Below, in pieces: positions 43,775 to 55,063 of a stretch of 64,000 nucleotides of DNA. The stretch's first letter is position 1. Each line of letters opens with the position of its first letter. The notes under the pieces are model-generated. The model saw nothing but the letters and a program-made list of their open reading frames with translations. It was not told the origin of the DNA and searched no databases. A program made the translations under genes and the position numbers. The stretch lies in NCBI RefSeq assembly GCF_964048965.1, contig NZ_OZ040189.1, positions 1,736,001 to 1,800,000 of the forward strand, given 5' to 3'. This stretch comes from Tenacibaculum sp. 190130A14a. GTDB lineage: Bacteria > Bacteroidota > Bacteroidia > Flavobacteriales > Flavobacteriaceae.

Positions 43775-44065
43775 ATGGGTAACACTTTAGAAGCAATTCA
43801 TTTACTGGAAGATAGATTAGAAAAACTTTTAGCTAACTATGAATTTTTAAAGGAGGAAAATGAAGTTTTACTTCAACAAAATACAAAGTTACACTATTTG
43901 TTAGAAGAAAAGGACATGGAGCTTAAAGCAAAGGAAGGAGAATACAATTTGCTTAAAGTAGCCAAAACTATAGAAGGCAGTAACGAAAATACAAGAGAAA
44001 CAAAACTCAAAATAAACGCTTTAGTTCGAGAGATAGATAAATGTATTGCACTCTTGAACGTTTAA
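43775..44065 (+). CDS. ZapB-like coiled-coil protein
   Basis: This 96-residue protein is almost all heptad-type coiled coil (ALHLLEDRLEKLLANYEFLKEENEVLLQQN pattern, Leu/Glu/Lys-rich) with no other domain. It is 12 bases upstream of zapA on the same strand. ZapA partners in many bacteria include a small coiled-coil protein, so a ZapB-like bundling role is likely but not shown by sequence identity. Confidence 0.7.
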   Translation: MGNTLEAIHLLEDRLEKLLANYEFLKEENEVLLQQNTKLHYLLEEKDMELKAKEGEYNLLKVAKTIEGSNENTRETKLKINALVREIDKCIALLNV

Positions 44066-44077
44066 AAAGTTCTTTAC

Positions 44078-44365
44078 ATGGCAAAATTAAAAGTTAATGT
44101 TGTAATAGCTGGAAGAAATTACCCTTTAAGTGTGAATAATGTTGAAGAAGAGGAGGGGATGAGAAGAGCAGCAAAGAATATTAATGAATTAATTGCTAAA
44201 TTTGAAGAAAATTATGCAGTTTCTGATAAGCAGGATGTATTAGCTATGTGTGCTTTACAATTTGCTTCAAGAGTAGAGATAGAAAAGTTAGCGAGCTCTA
44301 TAGAAACTGAAAAGGCGCTAAAAAAAATAAATGAACTAACACAAAAGTTAGCTCAACACATATAA
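44078..44365 (+). CDS. zapA: Cell division protein ZapA
   Basis: The 95-residue protein has the ZapA pattern: VNVVIAGRNYPLSVNNVEEEEGMRRAAKNIN, then LAMCALQFASRVEIEKL and a terminal coiled coil. ZapA bundles FtsZ protofilaments at midcell. The 6S RNA lies immediately downstream, as usual in this phylum. Confidence 0.92.
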   Translation: MAKLKVNVVIAGRNYPLSVNNVEEEEGMRRAAKNINELIAKFEENYAVSDKQDVLAMCALQFASRVEIEKLASSIETEKALKKINELTQKLAQHI

Positions 44366-44389
44366 GTTCTTTAAAATAAAAATTTAAAT

Positions 44390-44558
44390 ATACTGCCTAC
44401 ATTAGTACATTGTTTGATAAACTCAACGTTATATAATTATAAAGGATGAGTCTCGGTTAGTAAAGCATGCCGTTTTTTTTGCGGATCCTTGATCAATCGG
44501 TTAGTCCTAAACCTGTTTTTTTGGAGTTTATAAAACCCTACTGATGTAGGCTTTTTTT
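44390..44558 (+). ncRNA. ssrS: 6S RNA (6S-Flavo type)
   Basis: The RNA lies between zapA and rny. A closing stem pairs GCCTACAT (44395-44402) with ATGTAGGC (44544-44551), followed by TTTTTTT as terminator. The middle holds long AU-rich unpaired-looking stretches consistent with the open bubble that mimics a promoter and binds RNA polymerase. Length is about 165 bases. The family assignment rests on position and overall structure, since I could not compare with a covariance model. Confidence 0.75.
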
Positions 44559-44576
44559 ATACAATCAATCAAAATT

Positions 44577-46142
44577 ATGGAAGAAGTGTTATTTCCTGTG
44601 TTAGCAGGAATTATAGGATTAGCAATAGGTTTTATTATTGCTAAAATGTTAGAAAAAACGAAAGCAAATAAATTAATTCAAGAAACAGAAAAAGAGGCTA
44701 AAAGCATTATAAAAGAAGCTAAAGTAGAAGCAGAAGCCTTAAAAAAAGATAAAATATTACAAGCAAAAGAAAAGTTCATTGAACTTAAAGCAGAGCATGA
44801 AAAGGTAATTTTAGGAAGAGAGAAGAAAGTTTCTGATGTAGAGAAAAGGATTAGAGATAAAGAAAGTCAAGTTTCTTCAGAATTAGATAAAAATAAAAAA
44901 CTTAACCGATCATTAGAGCAAAAAGAAGCAGATTATAACTATAAATTAGACTTTTTAGAAAAAAAGGAGTCTGAAGTAGAGAAACTTCATAAACGTCATG
45001 TTGATATGCTAGAACAGATTTCTGGTTTATCTGCTGACGAAGCTAAAACTGAGTTGGTAGCTTCTTTAAAAGATGAGGCAAAATCAGATGCAATGTCTTT
45101 CATTCAAGATACGGTAGAAGAAGCAAAAATGACAGCACAACAAGAAGCTAGAAAAGTAGTTTTAAATACCATTCAAAGGGTAGGAGTTGAGCAAGCAGTT
45201 GAAAATTGTGTATCTGTTTTCAATTTAGAATCTGATGATGTAAAGGGTAGAATTATTGGTAGAGAAGGACGTAATATTCGTGCTTTAGAAGCGGCTACTG
45301 GAGTTGAAATTATTGTAGATGATACTCCAGAGGCAATTATTTTATCTTGTTTTGATCCAGTACGTAGAGAAATTGCACGTTTATCAATGCATAAATTGGT
45401 TACGGATGGAAGAATTCACCCAGCAAGAATTGAAGAAATTGTTAAAAAGACAGAAAAGCAAATTAATCAAGAAATTATTGAGGTTGGTAAGCGTACTGTG
45501 ATTGATTTAGGAATACATGGATTACATCCAGAATTAATAAAAACTGTGGGTAGAATGAAATACCGTTCTTCTTATGGTCAAAACTTATTACAACACTCGA
45601 GAGAAGTTGCTAACTTATGTGGTATTATGGCGGCTGAAATGGGCTTAAATGCAAAAGCAGCGAAAAGAGCTGGATTACTGCATGATATTGGTAAAGTTCC
45701 AGAAACTGAAAGTGAATTGCCGCACGCTTTATTAGGAATGCAATGGGCAGAAAAGTATGGAGAAAAGCCAAATGTATGTAATGCAATTGGTGCTCACCAT
45801 GATGAAATTGAGATGAAAAGTTTGATAGCACCGATTGTACAAGTTTGTGATGCTATTTCTGGAGCAAGACCAGGAGCAAGACGTCAGGTATTAGATAGTT
45901 ATATTCAAAGGTTAAAAGATTTAGAAGATATTGCTTTTGGGTTTAATGGAGTACAAAAAGCGTATGCTATTCAGGCAGGTAGAGAATTACGTGTGATGGT
46001 AGAAAGTGCAAAAGTAAATGATGCAAAAGCAGCAGAATTATCATTTAATATTTCTCAAAAGATTCAAAATGATATGACATATCCTGGTCAAGTAAAAGTA
46101 ACAGTGATTAGAGAAACTAGAGCTGTTAATGTTGCAAAATAG
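44577..46142 (+). CDS. rny: Ribonuclease Y
   Basis: The 521-residue protein has an N-terminal membrane segment (about 5-22, [20 protein letters not shown]), a long coiled coil (about 30-160), a KH domain (about 215-280, with [22 protein letters not shown]) and an HD domain (about 340-430, with [10 protein letters not shown] and HHDEIEM). It starts mRNA decay at the membrane by endonucleolytic cleavage. Length fits the family. A strong terminator follows. Confidence 0.96.
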   Translation: MEEVLFPVLAGIIGLAIGFIIAKMLEKTKANKLIQETEKEAKSIIKEAKVEAEALKKDKILQAKEKFIELKAEHEKVILGREKKVSDVEKRIRDKESQVSSELDKNKKLNRSLEQKEADYNYKLDFLEKKESEVEKLHKRHVDMLEQISGLSADEAKTELVASLKDEAKSDAMSFIQDTVEEAKMTAQQEARKVVLNTIQRVGVEQAVENCVSVFNLESDDVKGRIIGREGRNIRALEAATGVEIIVDDTPEAIILSCFDPVRREIARLSMHKLVTDGRIHPARIEEIVKKTEKQINQEIIEVGKRTVIDLGIHGLHPELIKTVGRMKYRSSYGQNLLQHSREVANLCGIMAAEMGLNAKAAKRAGLLHDIGKVPETESELPHALLGMQWAEKYGEKPNVCNAIGAHHDEIEMKSLIAPIVQVCDAISGARPGARRQVLDSYIQRLKDLEDIAFGFNGVQKAYAIQAGRELRVMVESAKVNDAKAAELSFNISQKIQNDMTYPGQVKVTVIRETRAVNVAK

Positions 46143-46167
46143 GATAAATAGAAGAAATAAAAGAGAA

Positions 46168-46199
46168 AACCAAATAAGATAATTATTTGGTTTTTTTTG
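46168..46199 (+). terminator. Rho-independent terminator after rny
   Basis: AACCAAATAA at 46168-46177 pairs exactly with TTATTTGGTT at 46183-46192. A run of T follows. Confidence 0.85.
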
Positions 46200-46284
46200 T
46201 TTTTATCTCCATATTGAAACTTGTTTATGTAAATTTGTAAAGAAAAGATATAAAATACAACTAATAACATACACTCCCCTAAGA

Positions 46285-47883
46285 ATGATTAAAAGTAGTA
46301 TTATAAAGTTATGGTGTTTTGTACTGTTAGTTTTAACGGTAAACACAGTAACGTCTCAAACAGTAATTACAAAAACTTATACTGGTGGTACTGTTTCGAT
46401 TGATGATGATACAGTTTCTATTCCCATAACCTTTAATAGTGCGGATTTTCCAAACGGTACTAATATTGAAAACGTTCAGGTATCTATTACCTGGACAAAA
46501 ACAGATGGAACTTGTGCGGTTCAAGATACAGGAAGTGCCTTTCATGATGAAACAGGGTTTGATTTACAAGGGCCAGGAGGAACGGTTCAAATTGCTGCAA
46601 CAGGAACTTGGTCTGGAAATACAGATATAGGTAATGTGACAACCGTTTTTGATGACTCTTTTGGTACGAGCCCAAGTGGCACACCAGTAGGAGGGAACTT
46701 TTCTCCCTCAGGAAGTTTGGCAACCTTTAATGGAGGAGATCCAGTTATGACTTGGAATTTGTTGGCAACTGATACAGTTGGTCAAGATCCCTTATGTGTT
46801 GAATCGTATTCAATTACTATAACAACAACCGATACTTCGACATCTACATGTTTGAATGATATTCTATTAAATTCAAATCCAACAGATGATTTTGTAGGCC
46901 CTGCACAAAATTGTAGTAATCATACAGGAGGAGATCCAACGAGTAACGCAAGTGATATATTCAGATACCCTGCTTCAACTGCTTGTTATGAAAGTGTAGA
47001 TGTTTCAGTTACAATTATTCCTGATAACCCAAATAGTGCAGGTAATCCTGGGTTTGAAGGAGGGGATTATGTAGAAATTACATTAACAGATGATAATGGT
47101 AGTACCACCACAACGATTGCTGGTAGTACATATAATGGAGGAGCAAGTAATACTTTTACTGCAACTAGAACTAACCCAGGAGCTAATTTAATCATTGATG
47201 TTTTTATACATATTACAGGTAACTCAAATGCTTCGAATGGTGGGGCCTGTTTAGAGCGTCTTAGAGTAACTAATGTAACTGTAACAGGATCTGATACAAC
47301 ACCGCCTCCAACACCAACTTTAAGTAACGCAACATTTGATTGTAGTGGTACTCCAGCGGCTCCAACAGTTACAGATACATGTAATTCTAGTACAATAACA
47401 GGAACAACAACAACATCTTTTCCTATAACTACAGTTGGTACCACAGTAGTTACTTGGACATTTACAGATAGTTGTGGAAATACCACAACAGCTGATCAAA
47501 ATGTTATTATAAATGGATGTGCTGATTTAAAGCTTACAAAAACTGTGAGTAGTGCTTTACCTAAAGTAGGTGATAGCATAACCTTTACTATTACATTAAC
47601 CAATGCAGGGCCTTTAGCGGCAACGGGAGTCGAAGTAACCGATTATACTTTGCCAGGGTCTACAGCAACTTTGCAGTATGTTAGCCATACAACTTATGGA
47701 AGTTCAACATACAATCAAGCTACTGGAGTATGGGATTTAAGCTCAGAAACAATTCCACTGAATACACCGGTTCAATTGACCATAACTGTTAATGTGATAG
47801 CCGCTGGTCAAATAATTAACACTGCTGAAATAACCAATAATGGTCTCGCAGATACAGATTCTACAGAAGGAAATAACAATTAG
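46285..47883 (+). CDS. Secreted HYR/DUF11 surface protein, probably truncated
   Basis: The 532-residue protein has a signal peptide (1-25), a beta-rich Thr/Ser/Asn-rich N-terminal half (about 30-345), a HYR-like domain (about 348-410, with GTTVVTWTFTDSCGNTTTADQ) and a DUF11 domain (about 414-530, LKLTKTVSSALPKVGDSITFTITLTNAGPLAAT). It ends right at the DUF11 terminal motif DTDSTEGNNN with no T9SS sorting domain, though secreted DUF11 proteins of this phylum usually carry one. A C-terminal truncation is likely. Confidence 0.75.
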   Translation: MIKSSIIKLWCFVLLVLTVNTVTSQTVITKTYTGGTVSIDDDTVSIPITFNSADFPNGTNIENVQVSITWTKTDGTCAVQDTGSAFHDETGFDLQGPGGTVQIAATGTWSGNTDIGNVTTVFDDSFGTSPSGTPVGGNFSPSGSLATFNGGDPVMTWNLLATDTVGQDPLCVESYSITITTTDTSTSTCLNDILLNSNPTDDFVGPAQNCSNHTGGDPTSNASDIFRYPASTACYESVDVSVTIIPDNPNSAGNPGFEGGDYVEITLTDDNGSTTTTIAGSTYNGGASNTFTATRTNPGANLIIDVFIHITGNSNASNGGACLERLRVTNVTVTGSDTTPPPTPTLSNATFDCSGTPAAPTVTDTCNSSTITGTTTTSFPITTVGTTVVTWTFTDSCGNTTTADQNVIINGCADLKLTKTVSSALPKVGDSITFTITLTNAGPLAATGVEVTDYTLPGSTATLQYVSHTTYGSSTYNQATGVWDLSSETIPLNTPVQLTITVNVIAAGQIINTAEITNNGLADTDSTEGNNN

Positions 47884-47897
47884 AATTATTAACATAT

Positions 47898-47930
47898 AAA
47901 AAATAACCTCATAAAAAGAGGTTATTTTTT
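47898..47930. terminator. Bidirectional terminator between the DUF11 gene and its neighbour
   Basis: AAATAACCTC at 47901-47910 pairs with GAGGTTATTT at 47918-47927, with A-tract before and T-tract after, so it can stop transcription from both sides. Confidence 0.8.
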
Positions 47931-47933
47931 TGT

Positions 47934-48668
47934 TTATCTATTAGATCTTCTATTTGATTTATCTGCTCTGTTTGGGTTTGCTTTGAAGTAGATATCGTCT
48001 CTTCTTTTCTTTGGCTTACGTCTTTTTAAAACTTTACTACGTTTTCCAATTTTAGCATTAGGAACGGCTCTATAATAAAAGAAATTATCATCTTCTCTAA
48101 ATTGACGGTAGTTATTTCTAAAATCTCTTCTGTAAAAATATACATCATCATAATCAAAAACATCTCCAATATTAATATCTATATCAATTCCACCATCATT
48201 GTAGTATACATCATCTTCACAATAATCATTGTATTTTACATTTCCATAAAATCTCGGATTACCCCAACGATCGTATCTAATTCTTAGGTTACCTACATCA
48301 GTTAGCTGTCCGAATCTATATCTCATGTATACACTACCAATTCTTTTTACGTTACCTCTTGCATCATAATTGATAAAAGTATTCCCTACACGTCTTACAC
48401 GACCTCTTCGATCTCTTTCAATACGCACACCTCGATTGGTTTTCATTCGTTTCCCGTAGTAGTCGAAATATCTTGTATTTCTATGGTGTGTGTTAAAGTC
48501 GAAATCACCATTTAAAAATACATGAAATTGTACACCTCTTTCTACGAAGGTAACAGCGTCATTATAACGAGATGTAACCCCAAGTTTGCTAGTTGATTTT
48601 GTGATGTTGTTAGCGTTCATTGTTGCTATAGTCATCATTCCTAATAATAAAAGTATCCCTTTTTTCAT
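47934..48668 (-). CDS. Basic, Tyr/Arg/Asp-rich secreted protein with YD-like repeats
   Basis: I do not recognise this 244-residue protein. A signal peptide (1-19) precedes a repeated pattern of about 16 residues: RVGNTFINYDARGN, RIGSVYMRYRFGQ, VGNLRIRYDRWGN and FYGNVKYND (about 90-150). Then follow an acidic patch (DIDINIGDVFDYDD) and a strongly basic tail (KIGKRSKVLKRRKPKKRR). It may be a wall- or envelope-bound protein. The gene stands alone. Confidence 0.7.
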   Translation of the reverse strand: MKKGILLLLGMMTIATMNANNITKSTSKLGVTSRYNDAVTFVERGVQFHVFLNGDFDFNTHHRNTRYFDYYGKRMKTNRGVRIERDRRGRVRRVGNTFINYDARGNVKRIGSVYMRYRFGQLTDVGNLRIRYDRWGNPRFYGNVKYNDYCEDDVYYNDGGIDIDINIGDVFDYDDVYFYRRDFRNNYRQFREDDNFFYYRAVPNAKIGKRSKVLKRRKPKKRRDDIYFKANPNRADKSNRRSNR

Positions 48669-48899
48669 AATTGCTAGTTTTAGGGTTATGCCTACTCTAT
48701 ATGCTTTTCAGCTTCCGCATTCTGTATAGGCATTTTTCAAATAACGTGCCAAAAAAGAGTCTTTAGAGCAAGTGATTGTTTTTTGTTATTGTAACTGTTT
48801 GTTAGTAAGAGTGTTAAAAATGTTTTTAAAAAATAGTTATTATAGCTCGTAAAAAACTTTATATTTATACGACTCTTTATTCAAAACCAATATTTAAGC

Positions 48900-49397
48900 A
48901 TGATTGACGCCATCGAGAAAAATCTTCAACGAGGAATTAAATTATTAAGTTCTATAACAGATGAACAGTACAGTAATAATACGATACCTCCGTATTTTTC
49001 AAGTATTGGAAGTAATATGCGTCATATTTTAGATGTGTTTTCTTGTATTTTTAATGGAGTTGATTGCTGTTGTGTTGATTTTTCTGATAGAGAAAGAAAC
49101 ACCTTAGCTGAGCAAAAAACAGCAGAGGGAATTGCGTATTTTGAAAGGATAATTAAACAATTAAAAGCGTTAGAAGCAGAAGACTTCGATAAAATAATTT
49201 CTGTTACGGATGATTTAGGTACGGGAAGAGTTACCGCCAATTACACTTTAGGTAGCGCTCTAATTCAAGCGCACAGTCATGCCATACATCATTATGCCAG
49301 TATTGGATTTATCATAAATCAATTAGGAATAGAATTACCAGATGCTGATTTCGGTTATAATCCAACCACGCCACGATTAGCGAAGGTCGATTCATAA
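48900..49397 (+). CDS. DinB family protein
   Basis: The 165-residue four-helix protein has the DinB/YfiT metal-site pattern: SNMRHILDVF (first His), then HSHAIHHYASIGF (second and third His). It likely binds a divalent metal. DinB-superfamily enzymes include thiol-dependent transferases and damage-inducible proteins. The role of this one is unknown, and nothing in the sequence shows SOS regulation. Single-gene unit. Confidence 0.85.
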   Translation: MIDAIEKNLQRGIKLLSSITDEQYSNNTIPPYFSSIGSNMRHILDVFSCIFNGVDCCCVDFSDRERNTLAEQKTAEGIAYFERIIKQLKALEAEDFDKIISVTDDLGTGRVTANYTLGSALIQAHSHAIHHYASIGFIINQLGIELPDADFGYNPTTPRLAKVDS

Positions 49398-49412
49398 GTT
49401 AAATTCCCATTA

Positions 49413-50468
49413 TTAAGTATTCAACTTTTTTATAGTAGCAATGTATTTTTTTAGCTCAAACATTTCTTGAATGAAGTTTGAGGTAGATTTATAGGGTACA
49501 CTATGTTTTTGATGATTTGCGATAGAAACATCAAATAGTGATTTCCAGTGTGTTCTTATCGATTTTAATGCTTTGAAATAAGTGTAGTTTTTAGAATCAT
49601 AAATATGTGTTGGCTCTGCTATGATTCCATTAATTTCCAATACTTTAAAATGACTTCCATTTTCTAGCTCAGAAAAATCATTGTATTTCAAGTCTACTCG
49701 CCCATAGTACCAACCATCAATAGACTTACTCAATTTATCAAATGTTTTCACTAATTGTGGAGTGATAAGGTGATTCCCATTAATAAATTGAGTTCCTTTA
49801 GAATGATTTCCTATTGCAGTTAATTTAACTATCTGGTTTTCTTTAGGAATTGAAAGAAGTTTGTTTTTATGAATTTCAACAAATAAATCGTAATAAAGCT
49901 TAGCTCTTGAATCTTTTAAAATTAATTCTTTTAAAGTAGAATTACCATTCCCCGTAACAGTTATAAAGTTTTTTAAAGTTAAAGAGGTTATTTGACCAGA
50001 ATTTGCATTTGGGTTACGATGATAGAAAACACCACATTCGTTTTCATAATCAAGAAATTCTTGTATAATGATATCTATTGGGTATTTTTTTAGATATTCT
50101 TGTAGTTGTTTTGAAGAATCTACTTTTTTGACTAACAAACCTCTAAAGCCAATGTCAGGTTTAGCAATCAAAGGAAAAGATATATTTTGTTCCTTTAATT
50201 GTTCTAGAATCTTTGAGAATGGTGTTTTTGGTGTTGCTAAAACAGATTTAGGTCTAAATTCTTTAGGAACTAGTTGTATCGTAACATACTTACTTTCTGT
50301 TCCATTACCAGAACTTTTAATAGAAGGATTTGCAGCTGTAAAAAAAGCTAAATGTTTAGCTCTAAAAGCAAGATAAAATGCATAGGGTAAATTAGGAACA
50401 TAAAACATTGAAGAAGGCCAATGTTCCCAGTTTAATAGCTTTTCTAATGTTGCTGATCGTTCTTTCAA
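49413..50468 (-). CDS. ATP-grasp domain protein (D-Ala-D-Ala ligase-like)
   Basis: The 351-residue protein has an ATP-grasp fold: PLIAKPDIGFRGLLVKKVD (glycine-rich loop), IIIQEFLDYENECGVFYHR, GRVDLKY and VLEINGIIAEPTHIYD with metal-binding Glu and Asn. N- and C-terminal parts do not match Ddl well, so the ligated substrate is unknown. It is last of a three-gene minus-strand operon with DUF6095 and murQ, in line with peptidoglycan or amino-sugar metabolism. Confidence 0.8.
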   Translation of the reverse strand: MKERSATLEKLLNWEHWPSSMFYVPNLPYAFYLAFRAKHLAFFTAANPSIKSSGNGTESKYVTIQLVPKEFRPKSVLATPKTPFSKILEQLKEQNISFPLIAKPDIGFRGLLVKKVDSSKQLQEYLKKYPIDIIIQEFLDYENECGVFYHRNPNANSGQITSLTLKNFITVTGNGNSTLKELILKDSRAKLYYDLFVEIHKNKLLSIPKENQIVKLTAIGNHSKGTQFINGNHLITPQLVKTFDKLSKSIDGWYYGRVDLKYNDFSELENGSHFKVLEINGIIAEPTHIYDSKNYTYFKALKSIRTHWKSLFDVSIANHQKHSVPYKSTSNFIQEMFELKKYIATIKKLNT

Positions 50469-50473
50469 AACCG

Positions 50474-50713
50474 TTAATTGTTAAAAATTAGGTCTAATAT
50501 GGTTTTAAAGGTTTTAATACCAAAATAAACCGTATATAAAATTAAAAAAACTCCTAAAGTTACCAGTATGTAAGCAATAAAAATTTTAGGAGTGTTAGCA
50601 AAAGCACGCAAAGCTTTAATTCCAAAACTAATAACTAAAGGGGAGAGGATGAGTAATCCCAATAAAATCAGTAATCTCTTTACTCCAGATTCGTTATTTT
50701 TAGATTTATCCAT
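50474..50713 (-). CDS. DUF6095 small membrane protein
   Basis: The 79-residue protein has a basic N terminus and two membrane segments (about 14-32 and 44-65, LILLGLLILSPLVISFGIK and FIAYILVTLGVFLILYTVYFG). The start overlaps the murQ end by 8 bases and it ends 5 bases before the ATP-grasp gene. Function unknown. Confidence 0.75.
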   Translation of the reverse strand: MDKSKNNESGVKRLLILLGLLILSPLVISFGIKALRAFANTPKIFIAYILVTLGVFLILYTVYFGIKTFKTILDLIFNN

Positions 50714-51524
50714 TAGTTGTATAATTTTTTATAGCTTCTCTAACATTCCTGTACTTATCCAGCAATTCACTGGCAAGTTTTTGGTCGATTTTTAACTCAT
50801 TAACTAACATTCGAATACCTCTATCTACCAACTTATTGTTGGATAGTTGCATATCAACCATTTTGTTTCCTTTCACTTTACCTAGTTGAATCATGGCAGC
50901 AGTTGAAAGCATATTTAGTACTAACTTTTGAGCAGTACCTGCCTTCATTCGAGAACTTCCTGTAACAAACTCAGGGCCAACGATTACTTCAATAGGGAAT
51001 TGTGCGGTTAAAGACAAGGGACTATTTTTATTACATGTAATACACCCTGTAATAATATTATGTTGGTTGCATTTTTCTAAAGCAGCAATAACATAAGGAG
51101 TAGTACCAGAAGCAGCAATTCCAATAACAACATCATTATTTGATATTTGATGTTCTTGTAGGTCTTTCCAGCCTTGCAGCGTAGAATCTTCGGCAAATTC
51201 AACAGCTTTTCTGATGGCACTATCTCCACCAGCAATTAATCCAACTACCAATTCATGAGGAACTCCAAATGTAGGAGGACACTCACTTGCATCAACAACG
51301 CCAAGGCGTCCGCTTGTTCCAGCTCCCATATAAAACAAACGCCCACCTTTTTTTAATTTTGAAACGATTTGCTCTATAAGCTTTTCTATTTGTGGAAGTG
51401 ATTTTTCAACCGCGTACGGAACAGTTTTATCTTCGTTATTGATGTTGGTTAATAATTCAGAAATACTCATGTTTTCTAAATTGTTATAATTGGAATCTTG
51501 TTCTGTTGTTTTAATAAAATCCAT
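50706..51524 (-). CDS. murQ: N-acetylmuramic acid 6-phosphate etherase MurQ
   Basis: The 272-residue protein is a SIS-domain enzyme with FYMGAGTSGRLGVVDASECPPTFG, LVVGLIAGGDSAIRKAVEFAEDS and VTGSSRMKAGTAQKLVLNMLS. It cleaves the lactyl ether of N-acetylmuramic acid 6-phosphate, a step in peptidoglycan recycling. It is slightly shorter than E. coli MurQ (298 residues). It is first of three overlapping minus-strand genes, just after the icd terminator. Confidence 0.95.
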   Translation of the reverse strand: MDFIKTTEQDSNYNNLENMSISELLTNINNEDKTVPYAVEKSLPQIEKLIEQIVSKLKKGGRLFYMGAGTSGRLGVVDASECPPTFGVPHELVVGLIAGGDSAIRKAVEFAEDSTLQGWKDLQEHQISNNDVVIGIAASGTTPYVIAALEKCNQHNIITGCITCNKNSPLSLTAQFPIEVIVGPEFVTGSSRMKAGTAQKLVLNMLSTAAMIQLGKVKGNKMVDMQLSNNKLVDRGIRMLVNELKIDQKLASELLDKYRNVREAIKNYTTNG

Positions 51525-51550
51525 AGTTCAAATGTACATATAATACAATA

Positions 51551-51580
51551 AAAAAGCAGACTCAAATGAGCCTGCTTTTT
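51551..51580 (-). terminator. Terminator of the isocitrate dehydrogenase gene
   Basis: AAAAAGCAGACTC at 51551-51563 pairs with GAGCCTGCTTTTT at 51568-51580 with one mismatch, and a T-tract follows on the minus strand. Confidence 0.8.
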
Positions 51581-51599
51581 AAATGAATTTAGATTGTTA

Positions 51600-53843
<2,244 letters not shown>

Positions 53844-53897
53844 TCACTGTATGTGAGTAATTAGTAATGATTAAATTCTTTTGATTTTGAAGCGTAG

Positions 53898-53905
53898 CAA
53901 ATTTA
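53898..53905 (-). promoter_or_regulatory. Promoter -7 element of icd
   Basis: On the minus strand TAAATTTG fits TAnnTTTG. The start codon lies about 72 bases downstream, so a leader is expected. No clear -33 TTG. Confidence 0.45.
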
Positions 53906-54012
53906 AGGATTACAAATGAAATTTTTCATAGAGATTTTTCATTAATCTTTAGTTTTTGTTATGGATATGATAAAAATATGAGGTGATTTTGAGAAGTTGT
54001 TATAAATAATAA

Positions 54013-54048
54013 AAGCCATATCATGCAGTTTCCTGTCTGATATGGCTT
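54013..54048 (-). terminator. Orphan hairpin, possible terminator of an unknown transcript
   Basis: AAGCCATATCA at 54013-54023 pairs perfectly with TGATATGGCTT at 54038-54048. Read on the minus strand it is followed by TTATTATTTAT, which suits a terminator. rplS has its own terminator at 54531-54558, and no gene between the two would use this one. Confidence 0.45.
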
Positions 54049-54530
54049 CCTTGAAATAGCATGTATGTCCTAATTTGGTATTGCTACAAACTAAATAGAT
54101 TAACATCTATGTTTTTAATAAATTAAAAACTACATATAATGACTATTTCAAAATGAAATAATAATTGATAAACATTTTATTTATGAATTACTATCTCAAG
54201 CGTTTTTAAACGAACCTCAATTGTTATAATGAATCTAATCAAATAACTATTTTAACTTTCAATTAAAATTATAAATCATAAAATAATCTATAATTCTATT
54301 TCAATTACATAAATATTAAATCAACTATTACTTCGGTTGCTTAAAAACGATTTATATAAAGAACGTTACTTTATGTATTTACTTTTCGGTGATTGCAATA
54401 GTAAACTATTTTCTGACGTCACTTACTTTTGTAAACTACTCAAATTTAAGAAATAAAGTTTGTTTAAAATAAGAATTAACTAATTATTAATCAACAAGAT
54501 AAGAACAGGTGTTGTTAACAATTGTTAATA

Positions 54531-54558
54531 AAAAAAGGAGCTTTTAAAAGCTCCTTTT
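54531..54558 (-). terminator. Terminator of rplS
   Basis: A self-complementary hairpin AAAAGGAGCTTTT and AAAAGCTCCTTTT, with a T-tract following on the minus strand, ends just after the rplS stop. Confidence 0.85.
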
Positions 54559-54579
54559 ATAGTTTGTTTGAAGATAAAA

Positions 54580-54927
54580 TTAGTTTCTTCTTTCTTTGAT
54601 TCTTGCTTTCTTACCAGTAAGACCTCTGAAGTAGTAGATACGAGCTCTACGAACTTTACCTCTTTTATTAACTTCAATCTTTTGAATAGAAGGTAAGTTA
54701 ATTGGGAAAATACGCTCAACACCAATAGTACCAGACATTTTTCTGATAGTAAAAGTTTCTGAAGAACCGCTTCCTCTTTTTTGAATAACAACTCCTCTAA
54801 AGAACTGAGTACGAGTTTTGTTACCTTCTTTAATTTCGTAATAAACAGTGATTGTATCACCAGCACCAAATTCTGGTAATTCGTTTTTTGTTACAAATTC
54901 GTCTTGTACAAATTTTACTAAATCCAT
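54580..54927 (-). CDS. rplS: 50S ribosomal protein L19
   Basis: The 115-residue protein has the L19 pattern: DLVKFVQDEFVTKNELPEFGAGDTITVYYEIKEGNKTR, then FRGVVIQKRGSGSSETFTIRKMSGTIGVERIFP and RRARIYYFRGLTGKKARIKERR. It sits downstream of trmD, the usual bacterial order, but with its own promoter and terminator. Confidence 0.98.
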   Translation of the reverse strand: MDLVKFVQDEFVTKNELPEFGAGDTITVYYEIKEGNKTRTQFFRGVVIQKRGSGSSETFTIRKMSGTIGVERIFPINLPSIQKIEVNKRGKVRRARIYYFRGLTGKKARIKERRN

Positions 54928-54996
54928 TTTATTTAAATGTTATGATTTTAACAAAGCAACATGCACGATTTTCGTCAGAGGTTGATTTTGTGGGTG

Positions 54997-55004
54997 CAAA
55001 TTTA
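54997..55004 (-). promoter_or_regulatory. Promoter -7 element of rplS
   Basis: On the minus strand TAAATTTG fits TAnnTTTG. It leaves a 69-base leader before the rplS ATG, room for leader-based control, although no fold is obvious. Confidence 0.55.
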
Positions 55005-55063
55005 TAAATATTTTTTAAATAGAAGAAATATTTTTGTTGTTGATTTATAGAGAGATAGCTAAA

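Noticed and set aside
54414..54421. TGACGTCA palindrome as a CRE-like operator
   Set aside because: A single 8-bp palindrome in AT-rich DNA is expected by chance and no regulator is linked.
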